The notes: generated by a model from the letters alone, not told the origin. A stretch of DNA of 64,000 bases from Clostridia bacterium (GCA_017467965.1 JAFUJZ010000030.1:1-64000); one strand, 5' to 3'. Numbered from the stretch's first letter, positions 34,705 to 44,749 are shown. Numbers and translations are program-made.

Positions 34705-35714
34705 AAGTCTTCCTTCACTCCTTTCAGAGCCCAAACGCCGTATTTGTATGCAAGAGAGGCAACCTCGCCGTCGTAGTTTTTGTTCAGATAGTCAGAGAAA
34801 AAGCGATAAATGCTACTTTGGGAAATATCGGTGTCGATGCGGGTGTTGTCCTTGATGCTGACATAAAACGCTTTTTCCGAAAGATAAGAGGTTATATAGT
34901 CAATATTGGGCATAAAACCTTCTTTTAATGTGCCTGTCAGGTTGATGCGGTATATGCCGTCTGCAATTTTTGCCATTAGTGCATCAGAAAGCGCCATTGA
35001 TGAATCAAAGGGCGACACATCGAAGTCTAAAATAGTGTACACCCGTGAAGAGGAGGGGATGAAATCAAGCTTTAAGCCGCAAGAAATATCAGCAAAGATA
35101 AAGCCTTTTTCACCACTTTCATCAAAACCGCCACCGTCATGGCAGCCGGGGTATACAATATTGCTTTCTCGAAAATGCGTGTGCACATGACCGAGGGCGA
35201 CGTAATCGTATCCGTATGAGAGAAGTTTTGCCTTATCTAAGGGGTTATATTCACTAGCTTGAGAAAGATCACCATGGAGGACGAGTATGTTTTTGTAATG
35301 AGGGTCGGGAGAGGGAATGCTTTGTGATAAAAAAGCAGTCTCTGACGTAAATGACGCACCCGTTACAGCAACATCTTTGAAAATAATACGCTCAAAATTA
35401 TTGGGGAAAATGTGTACATTTCCCGGGAAATTGAAATTCGATATACCGTAGTCATGATTACCAAGTGCAATAAACACGGGAATATTGCCTAATTTTTCGA
35501 ATTCCTTTATGCAAAAGTTAATAGCAGATGCAGAAGGTGTGGGGGAGTGGAAAAGGTCGCCCGAAATAATAAGCATATTGGCATTTTTGGTGGTATAATC
35601 TATTATTTTTGAAAAAGACGAGCGTCTCTCGGCTTTTCGCACGGTGGACTTGCCTTGAGGCAAAGAGTTAAGCGGCATGTCCAGATGATTGTCGGCAGTG
35701 TGCACAAAACGCAT
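34701..35714 (-). CDS. YhaO-like metallophosphoesterase (SbcD/Mre11 type)
   Basis: The 337-residue protein carries the calcineurin-like phosphoesterase metal motifs in order: HTADNHLD, ISGDLFH, ALGNHDY, VLHGD and LGHVHTH. This is the SbcD/Mre11-type nuclease fold. The C-terminal third is a small capping domain. Its stop overlaps the start of the YhaN-like ATPase by 4 nt, so the two are made together and probably form a complex acting on DNA ends. AAGGAGTG precedes the ATG. Confidence 0.9.
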   Translation of the reverse strand: MRFVHTADNHLDMPLNSLPQGKSTVRKAERRSSFSKIIDYTTKNANMLIISGDLFHSPTPSASAINFCIKEFEKLGNIPVFIALGNHDYGISNFNFPGNVHIFPNNFERIIFKDVAVTGASFTSETAFLSQSIPSPDPHYKNILVLHGDLSQASEYNPLDKAKLLSYGYDYVALGHVHTHFRESNIVYPGCHDGGGFDESGEKGFIFADISCGLKLDFIPSSSRVYTILDFDVSPFDSSMALSDALMAKIADGIYRINLTGTLKEGFMPNIDYITSYLSEKAFYVSIKDNTRIDTDISQSSIYRFFSDYLNKNYDGEVASLAYKYGVWALKGVKEDL

Positions 35715-35796
35715 TCAAAGCACTCCTTGGGTTTTGAAAAATAGTATGAGTTTCTTCCTATTATATAGGTGGTTATTTTGAAACTGTTATAATATG

Positions 35797-35825
35797 ATAA
35801 TAACATAACAAAAATGCAATGTCAA
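35797..35825 (-). promoter_or_regulatory. Promoter of the yhaO-yhaN-like pair
   Basis: Minus strand TTGACA (35820-35825), 17 nt, TATTAT (35797-35802). Confidence 0.65.
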
Positions 35826-35928
35826 AGTTTTGGTAATATAAGTGTAAAAAATTTATGAATCGGGGGTTGATTTTAGGCAATTTGTTAAAAAATTTTTTAA
35901 ATTCTTGGTCAAAAGTTATAAAAAAGTC

Positions 35929-35957
35929 TTGAAGTTTTTAAAATATTTGTGTATAAT
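35929..35957 (+). promoter_or_regulatory. Promoter of the nine-gene ABC operon
   Basis: TTGAAG (35929-35934), 17 nt, TATAAT (35952-35957); leader of about 34 nt before ATG 35998. I see no clear operator or catabolite-responsive element in 35826-35928; it is only A/T-rich. Confidence 0.75.
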
Positions 35958-35997
35958 GAAAGAAGTAGTAATATATTATAGGAGGAAGTGTGAAAAA

Positions 35998-38016
35998 ATG
36001 CAGGTTAAACTAAAATCTATAATTGCTACGTTTTTAGTTGCAATGATGATTGTACCGCTTTTTAGCGGATGCGAACTTAACCAGAACAAGAAAGACACAG
36101 GCAAACTCACTGTTATAAGAATCGGTACTCACGCACAGAGTGAGGATGACCCCTACTGGGTTGACGAAATCACAGGCACTTCAAACATGAACGCCGACAG
36201 AAAGAAAGCGGCAGAGCATGCTTTGGAAACTGTTAAAGAACAGCTCGGTGTTGAACTTAAGTTCTTGCAGTATTCCAGTGACTTGCAGCAACTTTTGTTG
36301 CAGACAGTGCTTGCGGGCGACCCCTACTGTGAACTTGCTATCCTTTGGGGTGGCTGCCAAGGTAATATTCTTTCGCAGAATATTCTTCAGCCCCTTGATA
36401 AATATGCACATATATTCCATGATGACCCCGACGGTGCATGGATTCTTCCGCAGAAGACTTTCGGTCACTACTATCTGATGAACCGTGACCTTCTTTATAC
36501 TAATACATGGCCTATAGTTTACAACATCAGCATGATTGAAGAAGTTCCTTCTCTTAAGGATGCTAACGGCACAACAATGTATCCTTCGGAAATGTATCTT
36601 CGCGGTGACTGGACATGGTCAAACTTCAAGGATTACCTTGGTAAGATAAAAGCTTACTATTCCGGTAAGAAGGCAGCCTCCGGCAAGGACATTGTTGCTT
36701 TCAACACAAACTACACATTCTTCGGTCAGTATGCTCTCCACTCTGTGGGCGCAGGCGTATATGACGGTGAAGCAATGAAGTTTGCTACAGAAGAAGGTAT
36801 TGAAGCTTGCGAATATGTTGATGAACTTATGACGGCAGAACTTGTTACATGTTCGACTGCATCAAAGTCAACTCCCAACTCCGGTTGGCTGACAGCAAGT
36901 GATGCTTTCCAGAACGGCGAAACAGTTTTTACAAACTGTGCAAGATGGAGAATGGGTACAGCATCTTCTATCCTCGCTGAACGCGGTGAGTCAATGGCAG
37001 TTATTCCGTTCCCTTATCCCGACGGAACAGATTCATCTGACCCCGACTATCGTCACCTTAACCCCATGGCTGACTCTGTAGGTCTTCTCCGTGGTATTAA
37101 TGAAAAGACAAGTGAACTTGCTCTTAAAGCATATAAGATGTATAAGGTTGAATATTACAAGGCAATGGCTGGTGTAAATTCTATCGAAGAATACATGGTT
37201 GAACAGGCAGACGATGAAGCACTTAACTTCGGTATTGATATTTTCCACCCTGAAATCGGTGATCAGAACCTTAAAATCTGGATTGAATTTGGTAAGGAAC
37301 CCGCTAACGAATACTCCGAGTCCTGTGGTGTAATGTGGACATGGAGTGATATCTTAGGTAAATCTATCTACGGTATCGACGGCTTCCCCAAGTACAGAAC
37401 AGCGGTTGAGGCAAACAAGGAATCAATTTACAAGAAACTTGAAGACATCGGTACAGCTGTTAACAGTGCAGGTGCTATCGATGCGGTTAAACCTTCGGTA
37501 AGCAGAAAGGGCGTTATAGCTATCGCGGCAGGTACTGACCCGGCAACTATCAACTGGGGCAAGTACATCGGTGCAAGCGACAACGCTGACGGCGAATACA
37601 AGGTTGACAAAATCAAGTTTGAATACGACGCAGAAATATTTAAGACAGTCGGTACATATGAAGGCGGAATTAAAGCTTCCGTAACAGACAAGAGCGGCAA
37701 CGTGGGTGAGGGTACATTTACTGTTATGGTTTATGACCCCGACAACACAACACCTCCCACGCTTCAACCCAAGGACGTTGTTCCCGAAATTGCTCTTAAC
37801 ACAGACGTTTCTACTATTAACTGGGGCGACTATGTTGAATGGGCGAAGGATGCTGACGGACTTGATATTTCGACAAACATTACAGCTGACACAGGTTGGC
37901 TTGATGTAACGGTGGACACCGAAGGCAAAGAACCTTATCCGGTTGATATTGTTGCAACAGACTTTGCAGGCAATGAAATCTACGCCACAATTTATGTTGC
38001 AGTTAAGAAGAGTTAA
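35998..38016 (+). CDS. Extracellular solute-binding lipoprotein with C-terminal Ig-like repeats
   Basis: ATG 35998 follows GGAGG; the 672-residue product has a lipobox at LFSGCELN. Residues about 35-480 form a type 1 solute-binding protein (LTVIRIGTHAQSEDD, ILWGGCQGNILSQNILQPLDKYA, TVFTNCARWRMGTASSILAERGESMAVIPFPYPDG). The last 160 residues are two Ig-like repeats, each with a TINWGxYI/V motif (DPATINWGKYIGASDNADG and VSTINWGDYVEWAKDADG), which may bind wall or glycan. It is the first gene of a nine-gene operon with two permease pairs. The extra repeats are unusual for a binding protein, whose normal length is about 420-550. Confidence 0.88.
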   Translation: MQVKLKSIIATFLVAMMIVPLFSGCELNQNKKDTGKLTVIRIGTHAQSEDDPYWVDEITGTSNMNADRKKAAEHALETVKEQLGVELKFLQYSSDLQQLLLQTVLAGDPYCELAILWGGCQGNILSQNILQPLDKYAHIFHDDPDGAWILPQKTFGHYYLMNRDLLYTNTWPIVYNISMIEEVPSLKDANGTTMYPSEMYLRGDWTWSNFKDYLGKIKAYYSGKKAASGKDIVAFNTNYTFFGQYALHSVGAGVYDGEAMKFATEEGIEACEYVDELMTAELVTCSTASKSTPNSGWLTASDAFQNGETVFTNCARWRMGTASSILAERGESMAVIPFPYPDGTDSSDPDYRHLNPMADSVGLLRGINEKTSELALKAYKMYKVEYYKAMAGVNSIEEYMVEQADDEALNFGIDIFHPEIGDQNLKIWIEFGKEPANEYSESCGVMWTWSDILGKSIYGIDGFPKYRTAVEANKESIYKKLEDIGTAVNSAGAIDAVKPSVSRKGVIAIAAGTDPATINWGKYIGASDNADGEYKVDKIKFEYDAEIFKTVGTYEGGIKASVTDKSGNVGEGTFTVMVYDPDNTTPPTLQPKDVVPEIALNTDVSTINWGDYVEWAKDADGLDISTNITADTGWLDVTVDTEGKEPYPVDIVATDFAGNEIYATIYVAVKKS

Positions 38017-38037
38017 TGAACGGAGGGAAAAGAAAAA

Positions 38038-41000
38038 ATGGCAAAGAAAACTTCTAGTAAACCCAAAAGCAAGAAGAAGTTAAACGTCAAGCTTTTAGTT
38101 GTTGGCGGTTTAGTGGTTTTATCACTCCTTCTTGTTGCTCTTGCATTTGTTCTTCCCGGTAATGCGGATACGACAGCAAATGCAGGTACACAGGGTGAAT
38201 ATATCAGCAATGAGTATCAGGCGTACCTCGACTTGGTTGGTTATGAATCAACAGAGCAGCTCGCTACAGATACTGTAACTGTTGATATTACAGCTTTTGA
38301 GTTGTATGACCCTGACGCAGAATTGTCAACAGACGCTGCAGTTGAAACTCCCGTAGCACCTGTGGAAGAAGCTACAGATACAGAAGAACCTGTTGATGTA
38401 AAGCTTATCCCGGATGCAGCAGTAATCGGTACAACAACCGATATTGACGGTAACGAGGTTACAGGTCTTCAGATTGGTGAAAGAGCAAATGTAAGATGGA
38501 AATTTACAGCTCCTGCCGACGGTTACTACAACCTCAGATTCAACTATATCTCCATTAAGAGCACAACTTCCAACCCTCAGAGAGATTTCCTTCTCGATAA
38601 CGCACCTCTCTACTATGACAAGGTTAAGAAGTTAAAGCTCAGCCCTGTTGTTGAATTTACAAGAACATGGGATAACGGAACAATTAAAGAAACAGATGGT
38701 AACGAAATCCGTCCCGAAGCTAACGAAGATTTTGTAGCAAAGGATATTTACTTGTCCGACACAACAATGAGAACACTTTCACCCTATGTAATTTATCTTA
38801 CAGCAGGTGAACATACACTTGAACTTGAAGCTAACCGCGAGCCTGTTCAGATTAACGAAATCTCCTTTGAAAAGGCTCCCATTGCTCCTACATATGCTGA
38901 ATACCTCAAACTCCACAAGGATGCTAAGGAATACAGCGGTGAGAACCTTGTTATGGAGGCTGAAAGATACGAAGGCGGTACAGTAAAGATTACTAAGTCC
39001 TCCACATCTATCGGTGCTTCTACAGACTACTCCAGTTCTTATACAACACCTTATCACCACTGGAACCAGCTCCTTAACGTCATGGGTGGTTCTAACTGGG
39101 CAACAGCAGGCGGTTCTATCACATGGACAATCGAAGTTCCCGAAGAAGGCTTCTATCAGATTGCTCCTCGTGCAAGACAGAATGTTAACCGTGGTGTAAA
39201 GAGCTTCAGAAGAGTTAAGATCAACGGCGAAGTTCCTTTCCAGGAAGCTAACAAGATTGGTTTTGACTACTCCACAAGTTTTGAAAACTATGTAATTTCA
39301 GACTCCGAAGGCAAGGCACTTCTCTTCTATCTCAACAAAGGTAAGAACACAATCACAATGGACGTTGTTCTCGGTGACTTTGCTAACGCTCTTTCCGAAG
39401 TTGAAAACAGCGTGCTTGTACTTAACGAAATGTACCGTAAGGTAGTACAGATTACAGGTACAGTTCCGGATACATATATTGACTATGAAATCGGCACAAA
39501 GGTAAAGGGTGTTCAGATTGGTGAAGATGAATACCAGACATTTGCTGAAACAATGAAGGATCAGGCAGATGCGCTTTACGCAGTAGTTGATGAAATGGTT
39601 AAGATTACAGGCGAAAAGGGCTCCGGTACAATTCAGCTTGAAAAGGTTGCACGTCAGTGTGCGCAGTTCGCTGAAAAGCCCGATGACGTTGTAGACGAAA
39701 TCTCAGACTTCAAGAGTAACATTTCTGCTCTTGGTACATGGATGCTTGAAATTTCCTCCATGCCTCTTGAAGTAGACTCCTTTACACTTTCCAAGCCCGG
39801 TGCTACACTCAAGAACGCTGAACCTAACGCTCTTGTAGCAGCAGGCAACGAAACAATCAGATTCCTTGCAACATTTGTTGTAGACGATACACAGATTGCT
39901 TCCGACAAGGAAGTATCTAAGGACGCTGTTAAGGTATGGATCGCTTCCGGTCGTGACCAGGCTCAGATTATCAGAAACCTTATCGATAATACTTACGAAG
40001 ACGGTTCTGTTAACCTTCAGCTTATTCCCGCGGGTGTTCTTCTTCCTGCAACATTGGCAGGTAACGGCCCCGATGTATCACTTTCAAACGGTCAGGCAAG
40101 CGTTGTAGACTTTGCAGTTCGTGGTGCTCTTCAGGATCTTACAGAATTTGATGATTATGAAGAATTTATTTCTGACATGGACTTCAAGCCCAGTGCTATT
40201 AACACAGCAAGCTACAACGGCGGTGTATACGGTCTTCCCGAAACACAGACATTCAGCGTACTCTTCTATCGTACAGATATTCTTGAAGAACTCGGTCTCG
40301 AAGTTCCCAAGACATGGGGCGAAGTAGAAGAAGCTATCAATGTTCTTCATATTAATAACTACGATTTCTACATTCCTACATCTGCACTTTACTCCACACT
40401 GGTTTACCAGTACGGCGGTGATATGTATCACGGTGCAGCAGGTACAGTAGATGAAAACGGTTACAAGTTCGCAGCCGACGGCAGTGACTACGGTATCAGA
40501 AGTGGTCTTCGTGATGAACCTGCAATGCTTGCATTCCAGAAGCTTACTGAATTCTTCACAACATATGCACTTCCTGTTTCCGCAGACTTCTCCAACCGTT
40601 TCAGAACAGGTGAAATTCCGATTGGTATTGCTGACTATACACTCTTCAATACACTCGAAATCTTCGCTCCCGAAATCAAGGGTCTTTGGAGCTTCGCTCC
40701 CATGCCCGGTTATGAAGATCCTGTAACAGGTGAAATCAATAACTCTGTAGTAAGTGCATCTGCACACACAGTAATGATGAACAGTGCAAAAGACAAGCAG
40801 GCTTCTTGGGAATTCATTAAGTGGTGGCTCAGTGAAGAAACACAGCTTGGCTATGGTACAACTATCGAATCTATCTTGGGTAGCGGTGCAAGATATTCTA
40901 CAGCAAATATCAACGTTCTCAGACAGCTTCCCTGGGCAGCAGAACAGGCAGATGTTATTGTTGAACAGTTTGATAACACAATCGGTGTTCCCGATGTTCC

Positions 41001-41181
41001 CGGTTACTACATGACCGGTCGTGAAATCGACTACGCATTCAAGGGCGTTGTAACAGACGGTCAGAATCCCAGAGAAGCTCTTTACCTTAACGTTAAGGAA
41101 ATCAATGATGAACTTACAATCAAGCGTGAAGAGTTCCACTTAACAAGATATAACGAGGAGGGTGAAATAATCGATGACTGA
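38038..41181 (+). CDS. Giant membrane-anchored binding protein with two CBM-like domains
   Basis: The 1047-residue protein has a Lys-rich start and one membrane helix (about 18-40, LLVVGGLVVLSLLLVALAFVL) instead of a lipobox. Next come an acidic Thr/Glu/Pro linker (about 95-120), a CBM6/35-like beta-sandwich (about 135-285; NVRWKFTAPADGYYNLRF, YVIYLTAGEHTLELEA), a second one (about 300-470; GGSITWTIEVPEEGFYQI, ALLFYLNKGKNTITMDV), a helical linker, and a complete solute-binding domain (about 605-1030; WIASGRDQAQIIRNLIDNTY, YGLPETQTFSVLFYRTDILEELGL, ASWEFIKWWLSEETQLGYG). It probably catches polysaccharide at the membrane and hands it to the permeases that follow. Overlaps the next gene by 8 nt. 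Confidence 0.85.
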   Translation: MAKKTSSKPKSKKKLNVKLLVVGGLVVLSLLLVALAFVLPGNADTTANAGTQGEYISNEYQAYLDLVGYESTEQLATDTVTVDITAFELYDPDAELSTDAAVETPVAPVEEATDTEEPVDVKLIPDAAVIGTTTDIDGNEVTGLQIGERANVRWKFTAPADGYYNLRFNYISIKSTTSNPQRDFLLDNAPLYYDKVKKLKLSPVVEFTRTWDNGTIKETDGNEIRPEANEDFVAKDIYLSDTTMRTLSPYVIYLTAGEHTLELEANREPVQINEISFEKAPIAPTYAEYLKLHKDAKEYSGENLVMEAERYEGGTVKITKSSTSIGASTDYSSSYTTPYHHWNQLLNVMGGSNWATAGGSITWTIEVPEEGFYQIAPRARQNVNRGVKSFRRVKINGEVPFQEANKIGFDYSTSFENYVISDSEGKALLFYLNKGKNTITMDVVLGDFANALSEVENSVLVLNEMYRKVVQITGTVPDTYIDYEIGTKVKGVQIGEDEYQTFAETMKDQADALYAVVDEMVKITGEKGSGTIQLEKVARQCAQFAEKPDDVVDEISDFKSNISALGTWMLEISSMPLEVDSFTLSKPGATLKNAEPNALVAAGNETIRFLATFVVDDTQIASDKEVSKDAVKVWIASGRDQAQIIRNLIDNTYEDGSVNLQLIPAGVLLPATLAGNGPDVSLSNGQASVVDFAVRGALQDLTEFDDYEEFISDMDFKPSAINTASYNGGVYGLPETQTFSVLFYRTDILEELGLEVPKTWGEVEEAINVLHINNYDFYIPTSALYSTLVYQYGGDMYHGAAGTVDENGYKFAADGSDYGIRSGLRDEPAMLAFQKLTEFFTTYALPVSADFSNRFRTGEIPIGIADYTLFNTLEIFAPEIKGLWSFAPMPGYEDPVTGEINNSVVSASAHTVMMNSAKDKQASWEFIKWWLSEETQLGYGTTIESILGSGARYSTANINVLRQLPWAAEQADVIVEQFDNTIGVPDVPGYYMTGREIDYAFKGVVTDGQNPREALYLNVKEINDELTIKREEFHLTRYNEEGEIIDD

Positions 41182-42124
41182 GCAGAAAGTAAATAATAAA
41201 CCTGCAAAAGCTAAGAAGAAAAAGCTTCAGTCAATGGAATGGAAGAACGCATGGAGACTCCACAGAGACAAGTATATTCTTATTCTTCCTTTCGCACTTA
41301 TCTTCTTAATCTTTACAGTGCTTCCCGTTGCGGTATCAATGGTATTGAGTTTCACAAACTTCAATATGCTTCAGGTTCCGGATTTCCTGGGACTTGAAAA
41401 CTACATCAACCTTATAGTATTCGACGATATCTTTATGATAGCTCTTAAGAACACATTGTTCTTTGCTATCGTAACAGGTCCTGTCAGCTATCTTATGTGC
41501 TTTGTATTTGCGTGGATTATTAATGAACTTCCGCCCAAGGTAAGAGCACTCATGGTGTGCGTATTCTACGCACCCAGTATCTCCGGTAACGCGTTCGTTA
41601 TCTGGAAGCTCCTTTTCTCAAGTGATATGTACGGTTATATCAACGCTTATCTCTTGAAATGGAACATTATTTCAAGCCCGATACTTTGGTTTGAAACGGC
41701 TGAATATATTATGCCTATTCTTATCATTGTTCAGCTTTGGCTTTCTCTTGGTGTAGGCTTCCTGTCTTTCGTAGCAGGTTTGCAGAGCCAGGACGCAGCA
41801 CTTTATGAAGCAGGTGCTATCGACGGTATCAAGAACCGTTGGCAGGAACTTTGGTACATTACACTTCCTTCCATGAAGCCCCAGCTCATGTTCGGTGCCG
41901 TAATGCAGATTACATCGTCTTTCGGTGTTGCAGGTATCGCAGATCAGCTCGTTGGTTTCCCCTCGGTTGATTATGCAGGTCACTTCATTCTTAACCACTT
42001 GAACGACTATGGTAGCCTTCGTTATGAAATGGGTTACGCATCAACAATTGCGGTTATCCTCTTCTTCATAATGATTTTCGCTAACATCTTAGTTCAGAAG
42101 GTACTCAGAAAGGTGGGTTCGTAA
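41174..42124 (+). CDS. Sugar ABC permease, pair 1 (LplB/UgpA-type)
   Basis: The 316-residue protein has a Lys-rich start, six membrane helices and the EAA loop EAGAIDGIKNRWQELWYITLPSMKP. The segment LILPFALIFLIFTVLPVAVSMVLSFTNFNML is typical of UgpA/LplB subunits. It overlaps the giant binding protein gene by 8 nt and precedes the second permease by 4 nt, so the four proteins 35998-43058 look like one complete importer minus ATPase. Confidence 0.93.
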   Translation: MTEQKVNNKPAKAKKKKLQSMEWKNAWRLHRDKYILILPFALIFLIFTVLPVAVSMVLSFTNFNMLQVPDFLGLENYINLIVFDDIFMIALKNTLFFAIVTGPVSYLMCFVFAWIINELPPKVRALMVCVFYAPSISGNAFVIWKLLFSSDMYGYINAYLLKWNIISSPILWFETAEYIMPILIIVQLWLSLGVGFLSFVAGLQSQDAALYEAGAIDGIKNRWQELWYITLPSMKPQLMFGAVMQITSSFGVAGIADQLVGFPSVDYAGHFILNHLNDYGSLRYEMGYASTIAVILFFIMIFANILVQKVLRKVGS

Positions 42125-42128
42125 TAAA

Positions 42129-43058
42129 ATGAAAAAGTTGTTTTCTAAAATAGGTGCGGCCCTCGTGAAGGTACCTCCCTTTAAGCAGATATCGGCTTGG
42201 CTTGCACACAGACGTATTACAAGAAGAAACCGTTCTATCGGTGTGGATATTGCTCTTACAGTATTCCTTGGTTTCTTCGGTGTTATCAGTGTACTTCCTC
42301 TTTGGCTTATCGTTGTAAACGCATTCAAGCCCTTGAACGAAGTATTCATGTTCCCTCCCAAATTCTACGTGGTTAACCCCACAATGGATAACTTCCTTGA
42401 CTTGTTCCAGTTGATTGGTAACTCTTGGGTTCCTTTCTCAAGATACCTCTTCAACACAGTGTTTATCACACTTTTGGGTACAGTTGGTTCAGTTATCATT
42501 GCCTCCATGGCAGCATATCCTCTTGCGAAGTACAATTTCCCCGGTTCAAAGTTCATGGGTAGTATCATCGTATACTCTCTTATGTTCAACGGCTCAGTAA
42601 CAGCTATTCCCAACTATATTATCATGAGCAAGATTGGTCTTATCGATACATATTGGGCAGTAGTATTGCCGGCTATCGGTTCTACAATGGGTCTTTACCT
42701 GATGAAGAACAACATGACACATATTCCTATGTCACTTCTTGAATCCTGTAAGATTGACGGCGCAAGCGAATACAAGATTTATTGGAAGATTATCATGCCT
42801 CTTTCCAAGCCCGCATGGATTACTCTTGTTATCCTTTCTTTCCAGAGCTTGTGGGGCACAACAGGTGGTACATATCTTTACACTGAAAAGTTAAAGCCTG
42901 TTACATATGCACTTAGCCAGATCTTGGCTGCCGGTGTTGTACGAACGGGTGTATCCAGTGCAGTAAGCTTGATTATGCTGATTGTTCCCGTTGCTGTATT
43001 CGTAATTAGCCAGAGCAACGTTGTTGAAACAATGGCATCATCCGGTATGAAGGACTAA
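42129..43058 (+). CDS. Sugar ABC permease, pair 1 (LplC/MalG-type)
   Basis: The 309-residue protein has six helices, the N-terminal FFGVISVLPLWLIVVNAFKPLNEVF and the EAA-like loop LLESCKIDGASEYKIYWKIIMPLSKP. The ending SQSNVVETMASSGMKD is the usual C-terminus of LplC-type permeases for complex sugars and uronides. It partners the preceding permease. ATG 42129 has no strong ribosome binding site and probably relies on coupling from the upstream gene. Confidence 0.93.
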   Translation: MKKLFSKIGAALVKVPPFKQISAWLAHRRITRRNRSIGVDIALTVFLGFFGVISVLPLWLIVVNAFKPLNEVFMFPPKFYVVNPTMDNFLDLFQLIGNSWVPFSRYLFNTVFITLLGTVGSVIIASMAAYPLAKYNFPGSKFMGSIIVYSLMFNGSVTAIPNYIIMSKIGLIDTYWAVVLPAIGSTMGLYLMKNNMTHIPMSLLESCKIDGASEYKIYWKIIMPLSKPAWITLVILSFQSLWGTTGGTYLYTEKLKPVTYALSQILAAGVVRTGVSSAVSLIMLIVPVAVFVISQSNVVETMASSGMKD

Positions 43059-43071
43059 GGAGGTGCAGATT

Positions 43072-44739
43072 GTGAGAAAGAGAATAATATCGACTATTCT
43101 GGCTTTAGCCATCGCTCTTATCCTTTGTTTACAGGCTGTACCCGTTATGGCTGAACATACTAAGGATTCCAGTTATATCTACGATTTCTGGGGCAATGCA
43201 AACCAGAGCTTGTCAGCTTTTCAGCTTGCCACAGTAATCGACAAAACTTCCATGGCTGACCTTGCTGAAAATCATGACGAAAATCTCAGCAGTGAACTTC
43301 CTCTCTCCGGCGTAAAGGATATATTCGTTTACGAAGAATATGAAGAAGTTGAAGTTGTAGAAGAAGTTGCAACTGATGTTGTAGAAGAAGTTGCAACAGA
43401 AGTAGTAGAGGACAGCACAGATGTAGCTGAAGAATCTACCACAGAAGTTGCTCCCCAGACAAAAACAGAAAAAGTCCTTGTTGAACGCGAAATCTACGTT
43501 GTAGACTCCGTTGCAGGCAGAGTAAATATCTTTACAGATGATTACAAGCTCAGGGGCTCTATCAGAATTATCCGTGACGCAGAAGGAAAAATCGTTGTAA
43601 GTGAAGAAACTAACAAGCAGATGCTTCTGTCCGGTCCCGAAGGTGTTTATGTAACTAAGGAATATATCTACATTGCTGACACAGGTAATGAAAGAATCCT
43701 CCAGCTTCAGAGAAAAGCACCTTACAGCTTGGTTAAGGAAATTACTCGTCCTTCCTCAATGGTTGGCGATTCCTTGTTCAAGCCCTCAAAGATTGCTGTT
43801 GACAACTCCGGCAGAATTTTCGTAGTTGTACAGAACAGTACAGAAGGTATTATCGAACTTAACAGCGACGGTAGCTTCTCACGTTATTACGGTGTAAACT
43901 CTCCCACAGTTAATCTTATTGATTACTTCTGGAAGAGTCTTGCCAGTGAAGAACAGCAGGAAACAATGAGCAAGGTTTATGCTCCTGCATTTAGTAACCT
44001 CCATGTTGATAAGGACGGTTTCGTATATGCGGTAACAGTTGATACTGCTTCTCAGGAAATGGTATTCCGTTTTAACTCCAATGGTGAAAACGTTCTTCGT
44101 AAGTTTGGTTATTCCGAACAGCTCGGTGACCTTCCCAATATGCTCGATGAAAGCTTCACAATGAGCACATTCATCGACATTGCCGTAAACGATTACGGCG
44201 TATACGCAATACTTGATACTGCAAAGAAGAGAGTGTTCGTATACAACTTTGACGGTAACCTCCTTTCTATCTTTGGTGGTTCCGGTAGCACAAAGGGTAC
44301 TTTCGTTAACCCCACAAGTATCACTTGGATGGGTAACGACCTTATCGTAGGCGACGAAGACCTTAAGAGTGCATTCGTATTCAAGACAACAGACTTTGGT
44401 GAGCTCATCCTCTCCGCTGAAGAAAAGTACTTTACAGGTGACTTTGACGGTGCTGCAGAGCTTTACAGAAAAGCAGTTGAAATGAACGCAAACTATGACC
44501 ACGCATACGTTGCTATAGGTAAGAACCTTCTTATGCAGGACGAATACGAACAGGCAATGCATTATTTCAAGCTCGGTAATGATAAGACTTATTACTCTAC
44601 AGCATTCATGGGCTACAGAAACCTTGTATTGCAGAAGTATTTCTGGATTCTTGCAATTGTAATTGTTGCATTCATCTGGTGGGTACTCCGCGGTGAAGTA
44701 AAGTACAACAAGCAGCAGCGTAAGCTTGAAGAACTGTGA
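43072..44739 (+). CDS. Secreted NHL-type beta-propeller with TPR and C-terminal TM helix
   Basis: GTG 43072 is 8 nt after AGGAGG; a GTG at 43063 overlaps that site. The 555-residue product has a signal peptide ending VPVMAEH, an acidic Val/Glu/Thr tract (about 85-135), and NHL/6-bladed-propeller repeats (about 140-440; GPEGVYVTKEYIYIADTGNERILQL, KPSKIAVDNSGRIFVVVQ, FSNLHVDKDGFVYAVT, NPTSITWMGNDLIVGDEDL). Then follow about two TPR motifs (AEEKYFTGDFDGAAELYRKAVEMN, YVAIGKNLLMQDEYEQAMHYF) and a final membrane helix (YFWILAIVIVAFIWWVL). It is a membrane-tethered extracellular scaffold of unknown function, placed between two ABC permease pairs. Confidence 0.85.
   Translation: MRKRIISTILALAIALILCLQAVPVMAEHTKDSSYIYDFWGNANQSLSAFQLATVIDKTSMADLAENHDENLSSELPLSGVKDIFVYEEYEEVEVVEEVATDVVEEVATEVVEDSTDVAEESTTEVAPQTKTEKVLVEREIYVVDSVAGRVNIFTDDYKLRGSIRIIRDAEGKIVVSEETNKQMLLSGPEGVYVTKEYIYIADTGNERILQLQRKAPYSLVKEITRPSSMVGDSLFKPSKIAVDNSGRIFVVVQNSTEGIIELNSDGSFSRYYGVNSPTVNLIDYFWKSLASEEQQETMSKVYAPAFSNLHVDKDGFVYAVTVDTASQEMVFRFNSNGENVLRKFGYSEQLGDLPNMLDESFTMSTFIDIAVNDYGVYAILDTAKKRVFVYNFDGNLLSIFGGSGSTKGTFVNPTSITWMGNDLIVGDEDLKSAFVFKTTDFGELILSAEEKYFTGDFDGAAELYRKAVEMNANYDHAYVAIGKNLLMQDEYEQAMHYFKLGNDKTYYSTAFMGYRNLVLQKYFWILAIVIVAFIWWVLRGEVKYNKQQRKLEEL
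43354..43401 (+). repeat. 24-bp tandem repeat coding for the acidic tract
   Basis: Two adjacent copies (43354-43377 and 43378-43401) encode VVEEVATD and VVEEVATE, followed by degenerate copies. The tract can expand or shrink in frame. Confidence 0.85.
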
Positions 44740-44749
44740 GGTGAAAGTG

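Noticed and set aside
40084..41139. Long minus-strand reading frame (351 codons) opposite the giant binding protein
   Set aside because: It is a mirror of the biased codon use on the plus strand, Cys-rich and without a ribosome binding site; the plus-strand gene is clearly real.
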